Shown: piece after piece, positions 24,696 to 36,202 of the stretch
How positions within the stretch are numbered: position 1 is the first letter of the stretch
Layout of the letters: every line of letters begins with the position of its first letter
Assembly (NCBI RefSeq): GCF_002127325.2
Contig: NC_035444.2
Location: 37,793,140 to 37,857,139 of the forward strand
DNA: 64,000 bases
Source: Helianthus annuus
Lineage: Eukaryota; Streptophyta; Magnoliopsida; Asterales; Asteraceae
Direction of reading: 5' to 3'
The notes under the pieces: model-generated
What the model was told of the DNA's origin: nothing
The model's database searches: none
What the model saw: the letters and a program-made list of their open reading frames with translations, nothing else
Translations under genes and position numbers: made by a program

Positions 24696-27600
24696 TTATG
24701 CTGGAATGGGCGATCTACACTTTCTACCGTATAGGGCCTCAAAAGGCGCAGCCTTTATGCTGGAATGGTAGCTATTGTTGTAGGAAAATTCAATCAGTGG
24801 TAGGTTCTTATCCCAACTACCACCTAAGTCGATCGCACATGCACGAAGCATGTCTTCCAAAGTTTGAATAGTACGCTCACTCTGACCATCGGTCTGAGGA
24901 TGATAAGCCGTACTAAAATTCAAACGAGTGCCCAACGATTGTTGGAAACTTTTCCAAAAATGCGATGTATATCTAGTATCTCTATCGGAGATAATAGATA
25001 TAGGTATACCATGTAGCGCTACAATCTTATCGACGTATAATTGAGCTAGCATATCGGAGCTATACGTCTCCTTGATGGGTAGAAAATGAGCTGACTTAGT
25101 CAGTCTATCTACTATGACCCATATGGTGTCATTTCCCTTTTTCGTCTTTGGCAACTTGGTGATGAAATCCATTGTCACCATTTCCCATTTCCACTTGGGA
25201 ATTTCAGGTTGTTGAAGCAAACCTGACGGCTTCTGATGCTCAGCCTTGACTTGCGCACAAGTCAAACATCTAGCTACATGCTCAGCTACTGACTTTTTCA
25301 AACCAATCCACCAGTAGTTTGCTTTCAAATCCTGGTACATCTTATCAGCTCCAGGATGAACGGAGTATTTAGGGCTGTGGGCTTCCTGGAGGATAACATC
25401 CCGAAGTCCTCCATAAACTGGAACCCATATTCGTCCGTTTAGTCGTAGCATTCCATCTTTGTCGTAGGATAACTGTTCCTCAGTTACTCCTAACTTTTCC
25501 GCAGGATAGTTAGCTTCCAACACAGCTTCCTTCTGTGCAGCTAACACCCTTTCGTTCAAATTATTTCTTATCTCAATGCGATTGGCATTGATTCTGATTG
25601 GTTTCACCCTTTCCTTTCTGCTTAAGGCGTCGGCAACCACATTTGCCTTGCCTGGATGGTATCGTATCTCGCAGTCGTAATCATTGAGAGTTTCCATCCA
25701 TCGCCTTTGACGCATGTTCAATTCCTTCTGATTGAACAAGTGTTGAAGACTCTTGTGATCTGAATATATTATACACTTGGTTCCATACAAGTAATGTCTC
25801 CATAACTTCAAAGCAAACACAACTGCACCCAATTCCAAGTCGTGGGTGGTGTAGTTCTTCTCGTGCACCTTTAACTGTCGAGAAGCGTAGGCAATGACTT
25901 TGCCTCTCTGCATGAGTACACAACCCATACCAGTGTGTGATGCATCGCAATACACTATGAAATCTTCTATGCCATCGGGCAGTGTCAACACTGGCGCGTT
26001 GCTCAACTTCTTCTTCAGGATGTCGAAGGATTCCTGCTGCTTAGGGCCCCAATCAAACTTAATCTTCTTACGAGTCAACGAAGTTAGGGGCGCAACAATC
26101 CTTGAAAAGTTCTCGATAAATCGCCTATAATATCCTGCCAATCCGAGGAAACTGCGAATCTCGGTAGGAGTCTTCGGCTCCTGCCAGTTCATGACTGCTT
26201 CTACTTTAGCGGGATCTACTTGGATACCTCGCTCACTTACGACATGTCCAAGGAACTGGACTTCTCGAAGCCAAAATTCACACTTCGAAAATTTGGCATA
26301 AAGCTTCTCCTGATGCAGAAGTTTGAGAATACAACGAAGGTGTTTCTCATGGTCAGCTTGGCTCTTCGAGTAGATAAGGATGTCATCAATAAAGACGATG
26401 ACGAACTTATCTAAATAAGGCTTGCAGACGCGATTCATGAGATCCATGAACGCGGCTGGTGCGTTAGTGAGCCCAAACGGCATCACTAGGAACTCGTAAT
26501 GTCCATAACGAGTCCTAAACGCGGTCTTGTGTACGTCTTCATCCTTGACCTTCAACTGATGATAACCGGACCTCAGGTCGATCTTGGAGAAATAGCTTGC
26601 TCCTTGCAACTGATCGAACAGATCGTCGATCCTGGGTAACGGATATCTATTCTTGATAGTGACCTTGTTAAGCTCACGGTAATCGATGCACAGACGCATC
26701 GATCCATCCTTCTTTTTAACGAACAAGATTGGTGCTCCCCAAGGAGATGAGCTAGGTCTAATAAAACCTTTAGCTAACAATTCATCCAATTGCGTCCCCA
26801 ACTCCTTCATCTCCGTTGGTGCCAATCTATATGGTGCTCTCGCTACTGGTGCTGCGCCTGGAATGATGTCTATCCGAAACTCTACTTGTCTATCCGGTGG
26901 CAATCCGGGTAGTTCTTCAGGAAATACTTCAGGGTATTCTGAGATAACAGGGATATCTTCAATCTTCGGCTTCGGCTCATCAATGGTAACTTGTGCCATA
27001 TAAATGACACATCCCTTCTGCATGCACCTGGATGCCTTGAGCATGGACACTTGCTCAGGCAATCCATGCTGGGTATCTCCTTGAATAGTAAGTGACTCAC
27101 CAGACGGAGTCTTCACTACTACTTGCTTTCTGTTGCACACAATCTGGGCTTGGTTTTGCGCTAACCAATCCATGCCTATCACTATATCGAATCCAGCTAG
27201 CTTAAAGGGAAGCAAGGATAACGGGAAAGAATGATTCCTAATGGATATAACACATCCATCTAGAACAGTCGAGGCGGTTTCTATGGTTCCATCGGCTAAT
27301 TCCACCTCATATTTCACGCTTAAGGTTTTAACAGGAAGGTTCAACAATTTACAAAACTTATCATCTACAAACGACTTATCAGCTCCTGAATTAAACAAGA
27401 CTCTAGCAAAAACATCATTTACAAGAAACGTACCTGTAATGACGTTGTCGTCAAGAACTGCCTCCTTGGCGTCCATTCTGAAGACTCTCGCATTAGTCTT
27501 CTTTCCTTCATCTGCCTTCCTCGCATTCTTTGGGCAATTTGGCCGGATATGCCCTTTCTCGTTGCAACCGAAACAAGTTGCATCCTTCATTTTCTTGCAA

Positions 27601-28709
27601 TCCACAGCTTTATGATCTGTGGACTTGCAGATCCCACAACGTTTCTCGAAAGACTGGGACTTAGACTCCTGCCTGCATCTCCCAAAGTGATGCCTCCTAC
27701 AAACCTTGCATTTGGGTTTCTCACCCGACTGACGATCTCCTTTCTTAGATCCCGACCCTTTTTGGTGGTCGTTGCTCCCTCTGTGTCGTTTCTCAGACCT
27801 TCGTGAGGTGTCATCCTCACGTTTCCTTTTGTTTTCTTCTGAGCTCTTAATAGCTCTCAATCTGACCACATCTTGAGTGAGGGAGAGGGATAGATCGGCT
27901 ACTGATCTAAATGTAGTAGGCCTTGAAGCCTTGACGCTTGCCTTTATCTCCGGTGCCAGACCCCCAATAAATCGAGCAATCCTTCGCGGCTCCGGGGTCA
28001 CCCGATAAGGCACTAACCGAGATAAAGTGTTGAACGTAGTAAGATACGCTTGACAATCGAGGTTCTTCATAACCAGAGATACAAAATCTGATTCAATTCT
28101 TTCGACCTCATGCTGCGGACAGAAATTTTCCTTGATCAGTGCTACAAACTGATCCCATGTCATGCTATACAGAGCGGTCTTTCCAGTAGCTTGTAGAAGC
28201 GACTTCCACCATGCTAACGCGTCTCCCTTGAACGACTGGGACGCGTACTTCACAACATCCCTATCAGCACACCCGCTGATATCAACCACAATATCCATCT
28301 CATCAATCCACGTCATACAATCGACGGCTCCCTTTTCCCCAGTGAAATCTCTGGGCTTGCAAGATACGAAATACTTGTACGTACAGGACCTGCTGTGCGT
28401 ATCATGCTTCATCTTAACTTCTTGCTTTGGGATGCTGTTGTGGTTGGAGGAGTGATTATCATCCTCATCCTTCTTCGGCTCACTCTTTTTAGAAGGTGGC
28501 TTACTATGAGCCTCAGAATGAGTCTTGGGCTTTACGTGCGTTACTGTTCGGGTCCTGCTCCGAGTACCGCTAGATTCCCTGAATTGCCTATCCATAGCTT
28601 TGGCAACAGCGTTATCTATCAGTGCTTGCAACTCTGCACCAGTGACGTGAATCTTTGCATTATCTGAGTGTTCCCCAGAATGACTGTTGGTCTCCTCCGA
28701 TTTGGCCAT
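24696..28709 (-). CDS. Tekay/Del-type gag-pol polyprotein of the nested element (defective)
   Basis: The ORF is 1,337 codons from ATG 28709. Gag has a capsid-like core (about 110-270) and a basic linker. Three Cys/His clusters follow ([26 protein letters not shown] and the CCHC knuckle [14 protein letters not shown]). The protease region reads [11 protein letters not shown] near 436: the catalytic Asp of the D-S/T-G motif is Asn (codon AAT). Reverse transcriptase has YRELNKVTI near 673 and [10 protein letters not shown] near 773; RNase H has [10 protein letters not shown] near 915. Integrase has the HHCC finger and the DDE acids within [20 protein letters not shown] and [12 protein letters not shown]. 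The frame ends just after the integrase core at a rearranged junction, leaving the C-terminal piece out of frame. Confidence 0.93.
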   Translation of the reverse strand: MAKSEETNSHSGEHSDNAKIHVTGAELQALIDNAVAKAMDRQFRESSGTRSRTRTVTHVKPKTHSEAHSKPPSKKSEPKKDEDDNHSSNHNSIPKQEVKMKHDTHSRSCTYKYFVSCKPRDFTGEKGAVDCMTWIDEMDIVVDISGCADRDVVKYASQSFKGDALAWWKSLLQATGKTALYSMTWDQFVALIKENFCPQHEVERIESDFVSLVMKNLDCQAYLTTFNTLSRLVPYRVTPEPRRIARFIGGLAPEIKASVKASRPTTFRSVADLSLSLTQDVVRLRAIKSSEENKRKREDDTSRRSEKRHRGSNDHQKGSGSKKGDRQSGEKPKCKVCRRHHFGRCRQESKSQSFEKRCGICKSTDHKAVDCKKMKDATCFGCNEKGHIRPNCPKNARKADEGKKTNARVFRMDAKEAVLDDNVITGTFLVNDVFARVLFNSGADKSFVDDKFCKLLNLPVKTLSVKYEVELADGTIETASTVLDGCVISIRNHSFPLSLLPFKLAGFDIVIGMDWLAQNQAQIVCNRKQVVVKTPSGESLTIQGDTQHGLPEQVSMLKASRCMQKGCVIYMAQVTIDEPKPKIEDIPVISEYPEVFPEELPGLPPDRQVEFRIDIIPGAAPVARAPYRLAPTEMKELGTQLDELLAKGFIRPSSSPWGAPILFVKKKDGSMRLCIDYRELNKVTIKNRYPLPRIDDLFDQLQGASYFSKIDLRSGYHQLKVKDEDVHKTAFRTRYGHYEFLVMPFGLTNAPAAFMDLMNRVCKPYLDKFVIVFIDDILIYSKSQADHEKHLRCILKLLHQEKLYAKFSKCEFWLREVQFLGHVVSERGIQVDPAKVEAVMNWQEPKTPTEIRSFLGLAGYYRRFIENFSRIVAPLTSLTRKKIKFDWGPKQQESFDILKKKLSNAPVLTLPDGIEDFIVYCDASHTGMGCVLMQRGKVIAYASRQLKVHEKNYTTHDLELGAVVFALKLWRHYLYGTKCIIYSDHKSLQHLFNQKELNMRQRRWMETLNDYDCEIRYHPGKANVVADALSRKERVKPIRINANRIEIRNNLNERVLAAQKEAVLEANYPAEKLGVTEEQLSYDKDGMLRLNGRIWVPVYGGLRDVILQEAHSPKYSVHPGADKMYQDLKANYWWIGLKKSVAEHVARCLTCAQVKAEHQKPSGLLQQPEIPKWKWEMVTMDFITKLPKTKKGNDTIWVIVDRLTKSAHFLPIKETYSSDMLAQLYVDKIVALHGIPISIISDRDTRYTSHFWKSFQQSLGTRLNFSTAYHPQTDGQSERTIQTLEDMLRACAIDLGGSWDKNLPLIEFSYNNSYHSSIKAAPFEALYGRKCRSPIPA

Positions 28710-29550
28710 TGTAGCTTTAAGCTACAATAAAGGACAAGGTCTATTTAGAACCTAACAGTATTATCGTTCTAGACGATTTATTAACCATGGTATCAAGAAC
28801 CTTAGCAGTTAATTTAATAAATTTCATTCAGGCTCTTATTAGCAATCAAGGAATGAAAATATATATATTGGCACCATAGGCCTAGTCACTACGGACAATT
28901 ACTAAATTATAAATTTAGATTTTTATAGGATTATAAATTGTATAATTAAACAAATAATCCTTTACTAGACAGAGGGTCATAAACCACAACTGCCACTATA
29001 TGACATAGTCATAACCCATAGGTATCAAGTCAATAATAGACTTGTATACAGATAAAATCTGTAGATAATTTATTAAAAAGGGTGACATGTGTGATTTTAC
29101 GAATCACGCTTAGTCAGGAATGTTAACATGTTCTCAGACGTTAACAGGGAGTTGAATCTTTTCAACCAGGTTTTACCATCATGGCCAGGCCTGTTAATAA
29201 GGCATTCAAGCTAGGTTATACCTTACTAAGATTCTTATAAGATGGCAAATCAAATAAAAATTGATATTTTCCATTATTTTAATATTATATTCATGCATAT
29301 AAATAAAATGAGGAATTCAAATTAACCATTTCAAATTTCAAATAAAGTACTAGTACATCTTTGCCCTAAACGGGACTTTAATTCAAATAACATGAATAAC
29401 ATGCCCGCGCAGGGGCTAAACAAATAACAACAACAACTAAGCAAAACAAACCCACGCAGGGGTTAACAGAACAACATACCCATGCAGGGGTAGAGTACAG
29501 GAATAGATGTCCACGCAGGGACATGAGTAATGAGATAACCATCAAAGGAT
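28710..29550 (-). other. Leader between the extra ORF and gag of the nested element
   Basis: No coding frame. Four copies of a short GC-rich word of the form CCC(A/G)(C/T)GCAGGGG occur near 29403, 29451, 29479 and 29510, spaced about 28-48 bp. Their palindrome-like CC...GG shape suggests small RNA hairpins in the element's leader, but that is a guess. Confidence 0.6.
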
Positions 29551-30834
29551 TCAATGATCCTTCTTACTCTTACCCTTGAGTAAGTCAAACACCTTCTTGA
29601 ACATGCCACTGTTGCGCCGGCGATCAGCTCGCATCTCGTGTTGCAACTCACGTCGCATGCTGTTAATCCCATGCAGGATTTCTTGAACCTGCGGCGGCGA
29701 CATCATAGGCGCCGGTGGCGGTGGCTGGTACTGCTGCGGCTGCGGTGGCTGTGGCTGCTGGTAACCCGGAGGGTAACCAAAAGTAGACTGCCCAGCAGCC
29801 CAAGTGTCTCCAAATGGACCACTAGGTGGAAGCGAGCTGTAGTTTGCAGCTTGCCAATAAGGGTCTCCTGTGTAGTCGTAACCCTGGGGGAAAATCTGCT
29901 CGAATGGGTTAAACTGCGCTGCGCTGGCGTAAGCCGGAATCGGCTCTCCAAAGTTCTGCGGCGGCAGAGGCGGAATCGGTGCAGAAGTGACCTCCGAAAC
30001 GGGATGCGGAGACTCCCCCATCTCGGACTCCTCGTGAAGAGGCGTGTAGCGGCTGCTACCAACGTGTGGAGGGGTGCCTATGCGAATCCCTCCGCGCGTA
30101 GACATACGCGCATTCCTCCTTGGCCTCTGAGGCGGAGGAGGTAAAACTGGTGGTGGTGGTGGCGACGGAGTGATCACGTCGCGTCAGAGGGCCTCAGATA
30201 GGTCCTGCTGCAGAGGCGGCTGCTACTGAAGCTGCTGCTGCTGAGAGTGGTGCTGCGAGTGCACCGGCGATCCATGGTGAGACTGGAGCATCGGAGAGTT
30301 GTGGCGGCTGGGGGTGTAATACCAATCGTGCTGCCGAAACCTCTCCTGAAAGCTATCAACACCATTGTAGGGTGATCCCCTAAATGGTGACCCATCCGAT
30401 ATCTCGATGGGATGGTTGGGCGTACCTGACGGTGGCAGTGAAGGGTCCGTGTCTTCATCAACTTCCATCTCGTGATCACCAGGAAAGTGGTCCTCCGGTC
30501 CTAGTGGGTTATGACCCACTGGCTCATCCACAAAAGCATCAGGGTTATACAGACCCTGGTAAACTGGTGCTGGGTATTGGTGAGGCGACTGATGAAGAGG
30601 TATATAAGATCCATGAGAACCATGGGGCCCATTCTCCGAGTGGGGCCCAAATGATTGGGGTAGTGATGGCGAAGTGCTCATAGACACCGAGTGTCTAGCC
30701 GGCTCGGCGAATGATCCCCAAAGATCATTGGCTGCAGTGTTGTGCGTAGCTGACGGGGCTCGCCTGTGTGAGGGTCCTGCCTCATGATCGTGAGATGTAG
30801 CGAATCCTCCTCGTCCTCGCATACGTGGCGGCAT
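29551..30834 (-). pseudogene. Extra ORF upstream of gag, Pro-rich, with two in-frame stop codons
   Basis: A frame from ATG 30834 (MPPRMRGRGG) runs 428 codons in the same direction as gag, with in-frame TAG at 30223-30225 and TGA at 30184-30186. The first part is rich in His, Ser and Pro and carries an acidic patch (EMEVDEDTD). The part after the stops is Pro/Gln-rich and ends in a basic helix-like tail (RRELQHEMRADRRR...KGKSKK). Both stops fit single C-to-T changes of CAG and CGA. I know no function; additional ORFs of this kind are reported for some plant Ty3/gypsy elements. It sits directly after the primer site, so it would be the first ORF on the genomic RNA. Confidence 0.75.
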
Positions 30835-31029
30835 GATGATCCTGTCAAAAATTAAACAAGTTGCACAACAAATATATAAGACAAAGCAAATAATAAAAAT
30901 AAAATAAAATAAAATAAACGAAATGTTGAACATTTCCTAAGTTCTTTGTCTAGACTCGAAAATCGAGGATTGTGCAATTGTGTAACTGAGATTAAACACA
31001 AAAGACTAGTGTTTAATTCACTCAGCGTT

Positions 31030-31042
31030 GGCTCTGATACCA
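31030..31042 (-). other. Primer binding site, initiator tRNA-Met type
   Basis: On the minus strand TGGTATCAGAGCC lies three bases inside the LTR end. It is the standard complement of plant initiator tRNA-Met and fixes the element's direction as minus. Confidence 0.95.
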
Positions 31043-31045
31043 ACC

Positions 31046-34000
31046 TGTCACACCCCGATTTCCACGTGTCACCGGTGGGCCCGGTGTGGGGTACAGTGAC
31101 GTAGTTGGCATCGTCATAGACAAACAACACAATATAGTAATGCACAGCGGAAGCAGAATAGATACATTTCAACTTTAATTAAAATGACATAATAAACATC
31201 ATAAGTAGTTGAAACGGATCCATAGGCGGATCAAATAAAATAAGATAAAAATTGTTCAACAGATATTTTGTCGTCCGAGCTTGCGAGACTATAGTGGACG
31301 CTCTTAGGAAACAGCCAGCCTAGTTCGTATAGTACCTGCACTTAACCTTTTGGGAAAAATACGTCAGTTTACACTGGTAAATACAAATCAACCGACTCAT
31401 TTTGAAAATGATTGAAAATTGATTTAAATGCACAAGGCATAAATATTTTTATTAACTTGGGATAATTGCAATATAAACTTGTGAACGATTTACATGCACT
31501 CGTATCTTTGGTGGCCCGGGATCTGCTGTCCGGGCTAAAGATTAAATGACACACCACATTAAAGAGTTATACACGCCGAGTGTACGCCTACACCCCGTGC
31601 TCTGGTCGTGGCCATCTCGTAAGATAATGCCAAGGATATCCGGGACACGGTAAATAACCCCCCAAAGCCTAAAGTAAGACAAGACTGTTTAAACGAAGTC
31701 GCACAAGCTATTCAAGACTGTACACCCATAAGGCGCAGGACTTGTGCGCCCGATCAAGCGGTATTTTAAATACCGTACCCCAAGCCCGTATAGGGAAAAT
31801 AAGTCAAAATGTATTTACCTGAGCAAGTATGTAACACAAACGGTAAGTGTGGTAGCTTTTACTGGGCCTCCTAATCTGGAACAAAGGTTTATAATTAACC
31901 TATTAGATACCTAACGGGTCTTTTATTTAAGCCTAAGCTTTGACCGGTTAGTTTTAAGAATGATACGGTTCAAGCGCACGATTAAGCGAAAGACCGGATA
32001 GAATGTGATTTAGACCCGACAAGTTGGAATACTTGTATAATATGGGTATAATAAATACATTCTGGATTTTGAGATAAAAATGATAATGTTTGACCCGTTT
32101 CGGTCAATTTACGCAAACTAGTTACGTAAACCGAACCGAACGCAATAAGGGCGTTACGGGTAGCCGAAAGAGTCAAATGCAAGTTCCCTGAGATAATAGG
32201 CTTTAATTATGATATAATATCAGTAAGTTATGTTCTATATTGCCCGAAATAGTTTTAAACTCAATTTATGCCTTAGAAGGGCATTTTGGTCATTTAAAAG
32301 ATTATAAAAGAGTCAAATTAGAAATCTGAGGTTCGGGTCTGGTTCATACAGAAAATATACTTAATTTAACATGTTATAACAGTAGGGTATGACCCATATA
32401 CCAAACTTAACATTTAAAATCAAACTATGCACCGTAGGGGTATTTTAGTAATTTCACAAGGGCTAAAACTGCCAAAACTGGAAATCTGAGTTCATATACT
32501 TATATTTACTGTTATTACATGAAAATATGCTAAACACATCAGTAGGTATAAGTCTTATATGTTTAAAACGAGTATAACGCTTACTATGCGCTTAAAACGC
32601 TAAAAATGCGATTTAGAGCCGTTTCCGGGTTTATATATGAAAGCTGAAATTTTTATATTTCCAGAAGGCTCAAAATAACTTATTTAACATATAAAATCAG
32701 TAGGAAAAGGTTTCGGGTCAAAAGAATGTGTAAAACTCATTTTATGACTTAAATAGTCAAAACCGACATAAACCGAATCGACTAAGCGTTTTATGATCCG
32801 TTCAGCCAAAAATTAATTAAAAATCATCTAAAATCCCAAAATGTTATATATCATCAGTTGGTAAAAAGTTTTGTATCAAAACGTGGCCAGAAATAGGTTA
32901 TACGCGAAAAGGGCCGTTTATGTAACTTTATAATATAGTTTTACGCTAATGGCCATAACTCACAATCTGGACCGCCAACTGATCCGAAATTTTCGGTGCA
33001 AGTTTATATATTAGAAATAAAGATTTCTACTCTTTCACTTTTCCAAAAATCATGTTTTATATCAAAAAGGGCAAAATAGTCAACTTTTAAGCATAGTCGG
33101 AAACATGCAAATGAATCGGCTAAGTATAGACTCAAACAACAAAAATTCCAGAAAGTTTTACCAAAATAAAAATGGTCAAAAATACTCTCCAATACAGATC
33201 TCAAACATGCATGTACGAATCCGAATCGATAGTCTACGAAATAGTCGTTTTACAAGACTTTCGGTTCCGATTCGTATTTATACTAAAGATTGTCGAGTTG
33301 ATCATGGTAAAACACATTCTTATATTCATTATAAAGCTATCTATGATGATCAAACAGATTGCATGTCATTTACATTACCATTCAAGCTTATTTTTGCAAA
33401 AATCACTTCTGTTGACTTTTTAGAAACATGTTTGACTCGACAATTAGCATGCATATAGTGGGATTCAGATAATACCCTTTTGAGGGTTTGTTTCCCACAT
33501 AAATACCAACATATATCTGGTTTCAATTCGAGAAATGACTGAGAGAAATTCGTTTAATCAGAAAGTCAAAGTATAAGAACATCCAGTTTGACTTTTACTA
33601 ATAATCGATGCAAGAACGAATTAAGGACTGAAATAGAAGCTTACAAAGGTCCTATAGATGCTTAGTGAACACTAGGATTCGGCCTTGATGTTCAGATTAG
33701 CTCCAGAAGTCTGCCTTGAAGGTTCTTGAGAGTTGAGAGCTTTTGTTTACAATTGCAAGTGCCAAGAATGAGCTCTTTGATCTGATTTAAAGCTGAAATC
33801 AGATGTCTTGAAGAGGTTACTGTTGCTATAGGCATGCAAGACATATTATTGGAGCAAAAGGAGGTGGCCACAGCTGTTACCAACTTCAAATTCGGACTAG
33901 AAATGCAAAATTCGCGAATTTATGTTACTGGGGGTCTCACGCGGCCCGCTTGGGTCAGTCCAGGCGGGTCGCCTGACCTGCTGATCAGCCAACAACTTTC

Positions 34001-34585
34001 AAACATGGCAGATTTGGTCCCTGAACTTGCACGCGATGTTTCGGCTTCATATCTTGACTCGTAAACCCTAAATCTTGGTTTTTAAGAACCTTAGGACATT
34101 TACCAACATGGTAATGTCCTCGGATAACTTTGCGCTCAACCGAAAAGCCATGAAATTCGACGTTGACGCTTTTAGTCCCTTAAGTACGGTTTTGGCCATA
34201 ACTTTCTCATACGTTGACGAAACTTCATGAAATTTTTACCACATATTCTAGTGAGTATATTTTAGCTTCTCAAAGCTTCGGGTCTGCCAAAAGTTCACTC
34301 AGAGGTATAAATTAAACATGTTGACACTTTTGGCCCCTATAGTTTGCAATTCCTCACTTTTGTGCAATTTCCGCGTCGTATGATCCATGAACCATCCGTT
34401 TAAGGTTATAAACATTATGTAGGGTTATCATAGAGTCTATTTATCCATTGTTGACACTTTGGACCCTTACGTTCCATAGTTTTCACTGTTTGTCACTTTT
34501 AGTCCCTCTAAAGTTTGTTTTCACATACCGGAACCTTATGACACGTGTCAAGACATTATTGGACGAAATTTTTTGAGGTGTTACA
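31046..34585 (-). repeat. 5' LTR of the nested chromovirus (3,540 bp)
   Basis: The partner of 20653-24262. It differs by nine substitutions noted by eye and lacks the 70-bp duplication. It ends at 34585, followed by the GTTTG duplication. Confidence 0.95.
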
Positions 34586-34590
34586 GTTTG

Positions 34591-34834
34591 GCTCTACAAT
34601 TCGAGGCTTAAATACTTCCCGGGGAAGCTCAAGAGTAAGTGGATGGGCCCGTATGTGATTACACGGGTCGGAAGGCTTGGAGATGTTACAATCAAGGACC
34701 CGAAAGACGGGTCAAAGCAAACGGTTAACGGTCACCGCCTTAAACCATTCCTTGATGGTAACGAAGAGAAAAAGGACGCAAACGTGGAGTTGGTATGTTT
34801 CTTGGTAAGCGTGCCAACATATGAGGTGAAGTAA
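34591..34834 (+). CDS. Athila-type gag-pol polyprotein, 3' end after the nested insertion
   Basis: After removal of the nested element and one GTTTG copy, codon GTT TG|G joins 20652 to 34591 without a frameshift. The segment encodes the post-integrase tail (KSKWMGPYVITRV, NGHRLKPFL) typical of gypsy integrase C-termini. It ends at TAA 34832-34834. This exact fit confirms the nesting order. Confidence 0.93.
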
Positions 34835-35193
34835 AAGGACCGGTAACATCTCTTGTAAAGTTATGTATACGTGTTTAATTGTTTGCGTGTTTCCCGGATT
34901 ATCGTTTCATTTCCTACTAATCCTTTTCGATTGTGTGAAGTCTAGACATTACGAACGGGTCGTGAAGATACGAGGTATGTTCTTAGATTTGTTTATGTGT
35001 TTTGAGGACAATACACGAATTTTTGGGGGGTGGTAGGGCCATTAACGATGTCCGTTGTAAAAATTTTTAACTCATAAAAAAATTTCACAAAAACATTTTT
35101 AATAATTTTTAGGAATTTTTAGTGTACATAGTCTTTTTATTAAAATTTCATAATTTTCCTCATATTTTTCAAAAAAAAAAAAAAAAAAAACAG
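34835..35193 (+). other. Spacer after Athila pol with a polypurine-like module
   Basis: Non-coding. A TTTGAGGACAATAC...TTGGGGGGTGG module lies at 35001-35033, similar to the modules near the 3' LTR. An A-run of about 20 bases lies at 35170-35190. Confidence 0.7.
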
Positions 35194-35343
35194 CCCGTCG
35201 GCGACGGGGTGATGACCGTCGGCGACGGCTTCTAAAAATGTCCCGTCGGCACAATTTTGCCCGTCGGCAGATGATTAACCCGTCGGCCCCCAGGTGATTT
35301 CCGCAGCCCGTCGGTGACGGGGTGGGACCCGTCGGCGACGGCT
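35194..35343 (+). repeat. Cluster of CCGTCGGCGACGG palindromes inside the Athila element
   Basis: Full or near-full palindromes lie at 35194-35208, 35216-35228, 35307-35321 and 35328-35342. Three half sites (CCCGTCGGC) lie between them. The same words occur in both LTRs (13128-13275 and 40231-40378). Confidence 0.9.
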
Positions 35344-35379
35344 TCTCAATTTTGCTCCGACGCAGGTCGGGTTTCAAGG

Positions 35380-36200
35380 TTTAAAAACGATTAAAAACTT
35401 ATTTTTACTCAACCAGGCACCATGTAACTCTATTATTCACCTAAAAATCGAACCCTACCCTTCTTACATCACTTTTCACCACAAAAACATCTGCCTTCTC
35501 TCTCCTAGCATCACTTTCTTCCCTTCACATTCTTCATCTCCTACCTCTAAACCCTAGACCTTCAACCTCCCATAACTCTCTCAATTCTCCACCAAATCCA
35601 CTGATTTTTGGGTCCATCTTGGGTAATTCTTCAAGACGAACAAAACCCCCAACACGGTTTTCATCAAATCTTGCTATTGTGCAAGATTTCTGGGCGTGTT
35701 CTTTAGGGTTTTTGAAAGGGTGTTCATCAAATTGCTTGTTTGCCATCTTTTCTTAGTTCTTCTTGTCTAACAACATCAAAGGTATGGATTCTTCTTAAAT
35801 TTATGCTTAATTATTATATATTAGTGTTTTTCTTCCGAAATTTTAAACTTTTTGGTTTAAGAGTAGGTTGTTTAGACAATGTATGTTGTGCTAGCATGAT
35901 TTTGAGCAAGATTAGTTGTTTTGAATGGAATTTGAGCATGTCATAACCATAGTGAAGTGATTACACTGTTATTAACATGATTGAACATGAAGATGATGTT
36001 GACTTTTGTTGAAATTATAAGATATTGTAAGATTGACAAAAGATTAATAAGTTATGATAAAGTGAGCGACTTTGGAAGTTTAAAGAGGCGATTTTGCGTA
36101 TACTTGTTAATTAAATTGTCAACATCATACCTCATGTTCAAAGTTTGGGAGTTAATGAAGGTTGAATCTATATTGATGTTTTGCTTGTTTGTGATTGTAG
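35380..36200 (+). promoter_or_regulatory. Probable leader and intron of the third Athila ORF
   Basis: A pyrimidine-rich, leader-like stretch (about 35450-35780) ends in a good donor (CAAAG|GTATGG, GT at 35782). A T-rich acceptor TTTGTGATTGTAG ends at 36200, two bases before the ATG of the third ORF. The layout (GC palindromes, then pyrimidine-rich leader) repeats that of the LTR, which suggests a separate promoter and a spliced mRNA for this ORF. This is inferred from sequence only. Confidence 0.5.
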
Positions 36201-36202
36201 TC

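Larger units (their letters stand above)
20653..34585 (-). mobile_element. Nested Tekay/Del-type Ty3/gypsy chromovirus
   Basis: Inserted into the integrase-end region of the Athila pol, with target duplication GTTTG (20648-20652 and 34586-34590). In the element's own (minus) direction the order is: 5' LTR 34585-31046, initiator-Met primer site, a stop-interrupted extra ORF, gag-pol, polypurine tract, 3' LTR 24262-20653. I counted nine substitutions between the LTRs plus one 70-bp duplication, so the insertion is young. The proteins look like the Tekay/Del clade, including a chromodomain-like C-terminus. Coding defects (protease, integrase, extra ORF) suggest it cannot move by itself. Confidence 0.93.

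Noticed and set aside
29403..29522. CRISPR-like spaced repeats
   Set aside because: Four degenerate 12-base words with uneven spacing in a plant retroelement; no CRISPR array is present in the window.
29638..30144. 168-codon Arg/Trp-rich plus-strand ORF
   Set aside because: Antisense shadow of the Pro-rich extra ORF of the chromovirus.
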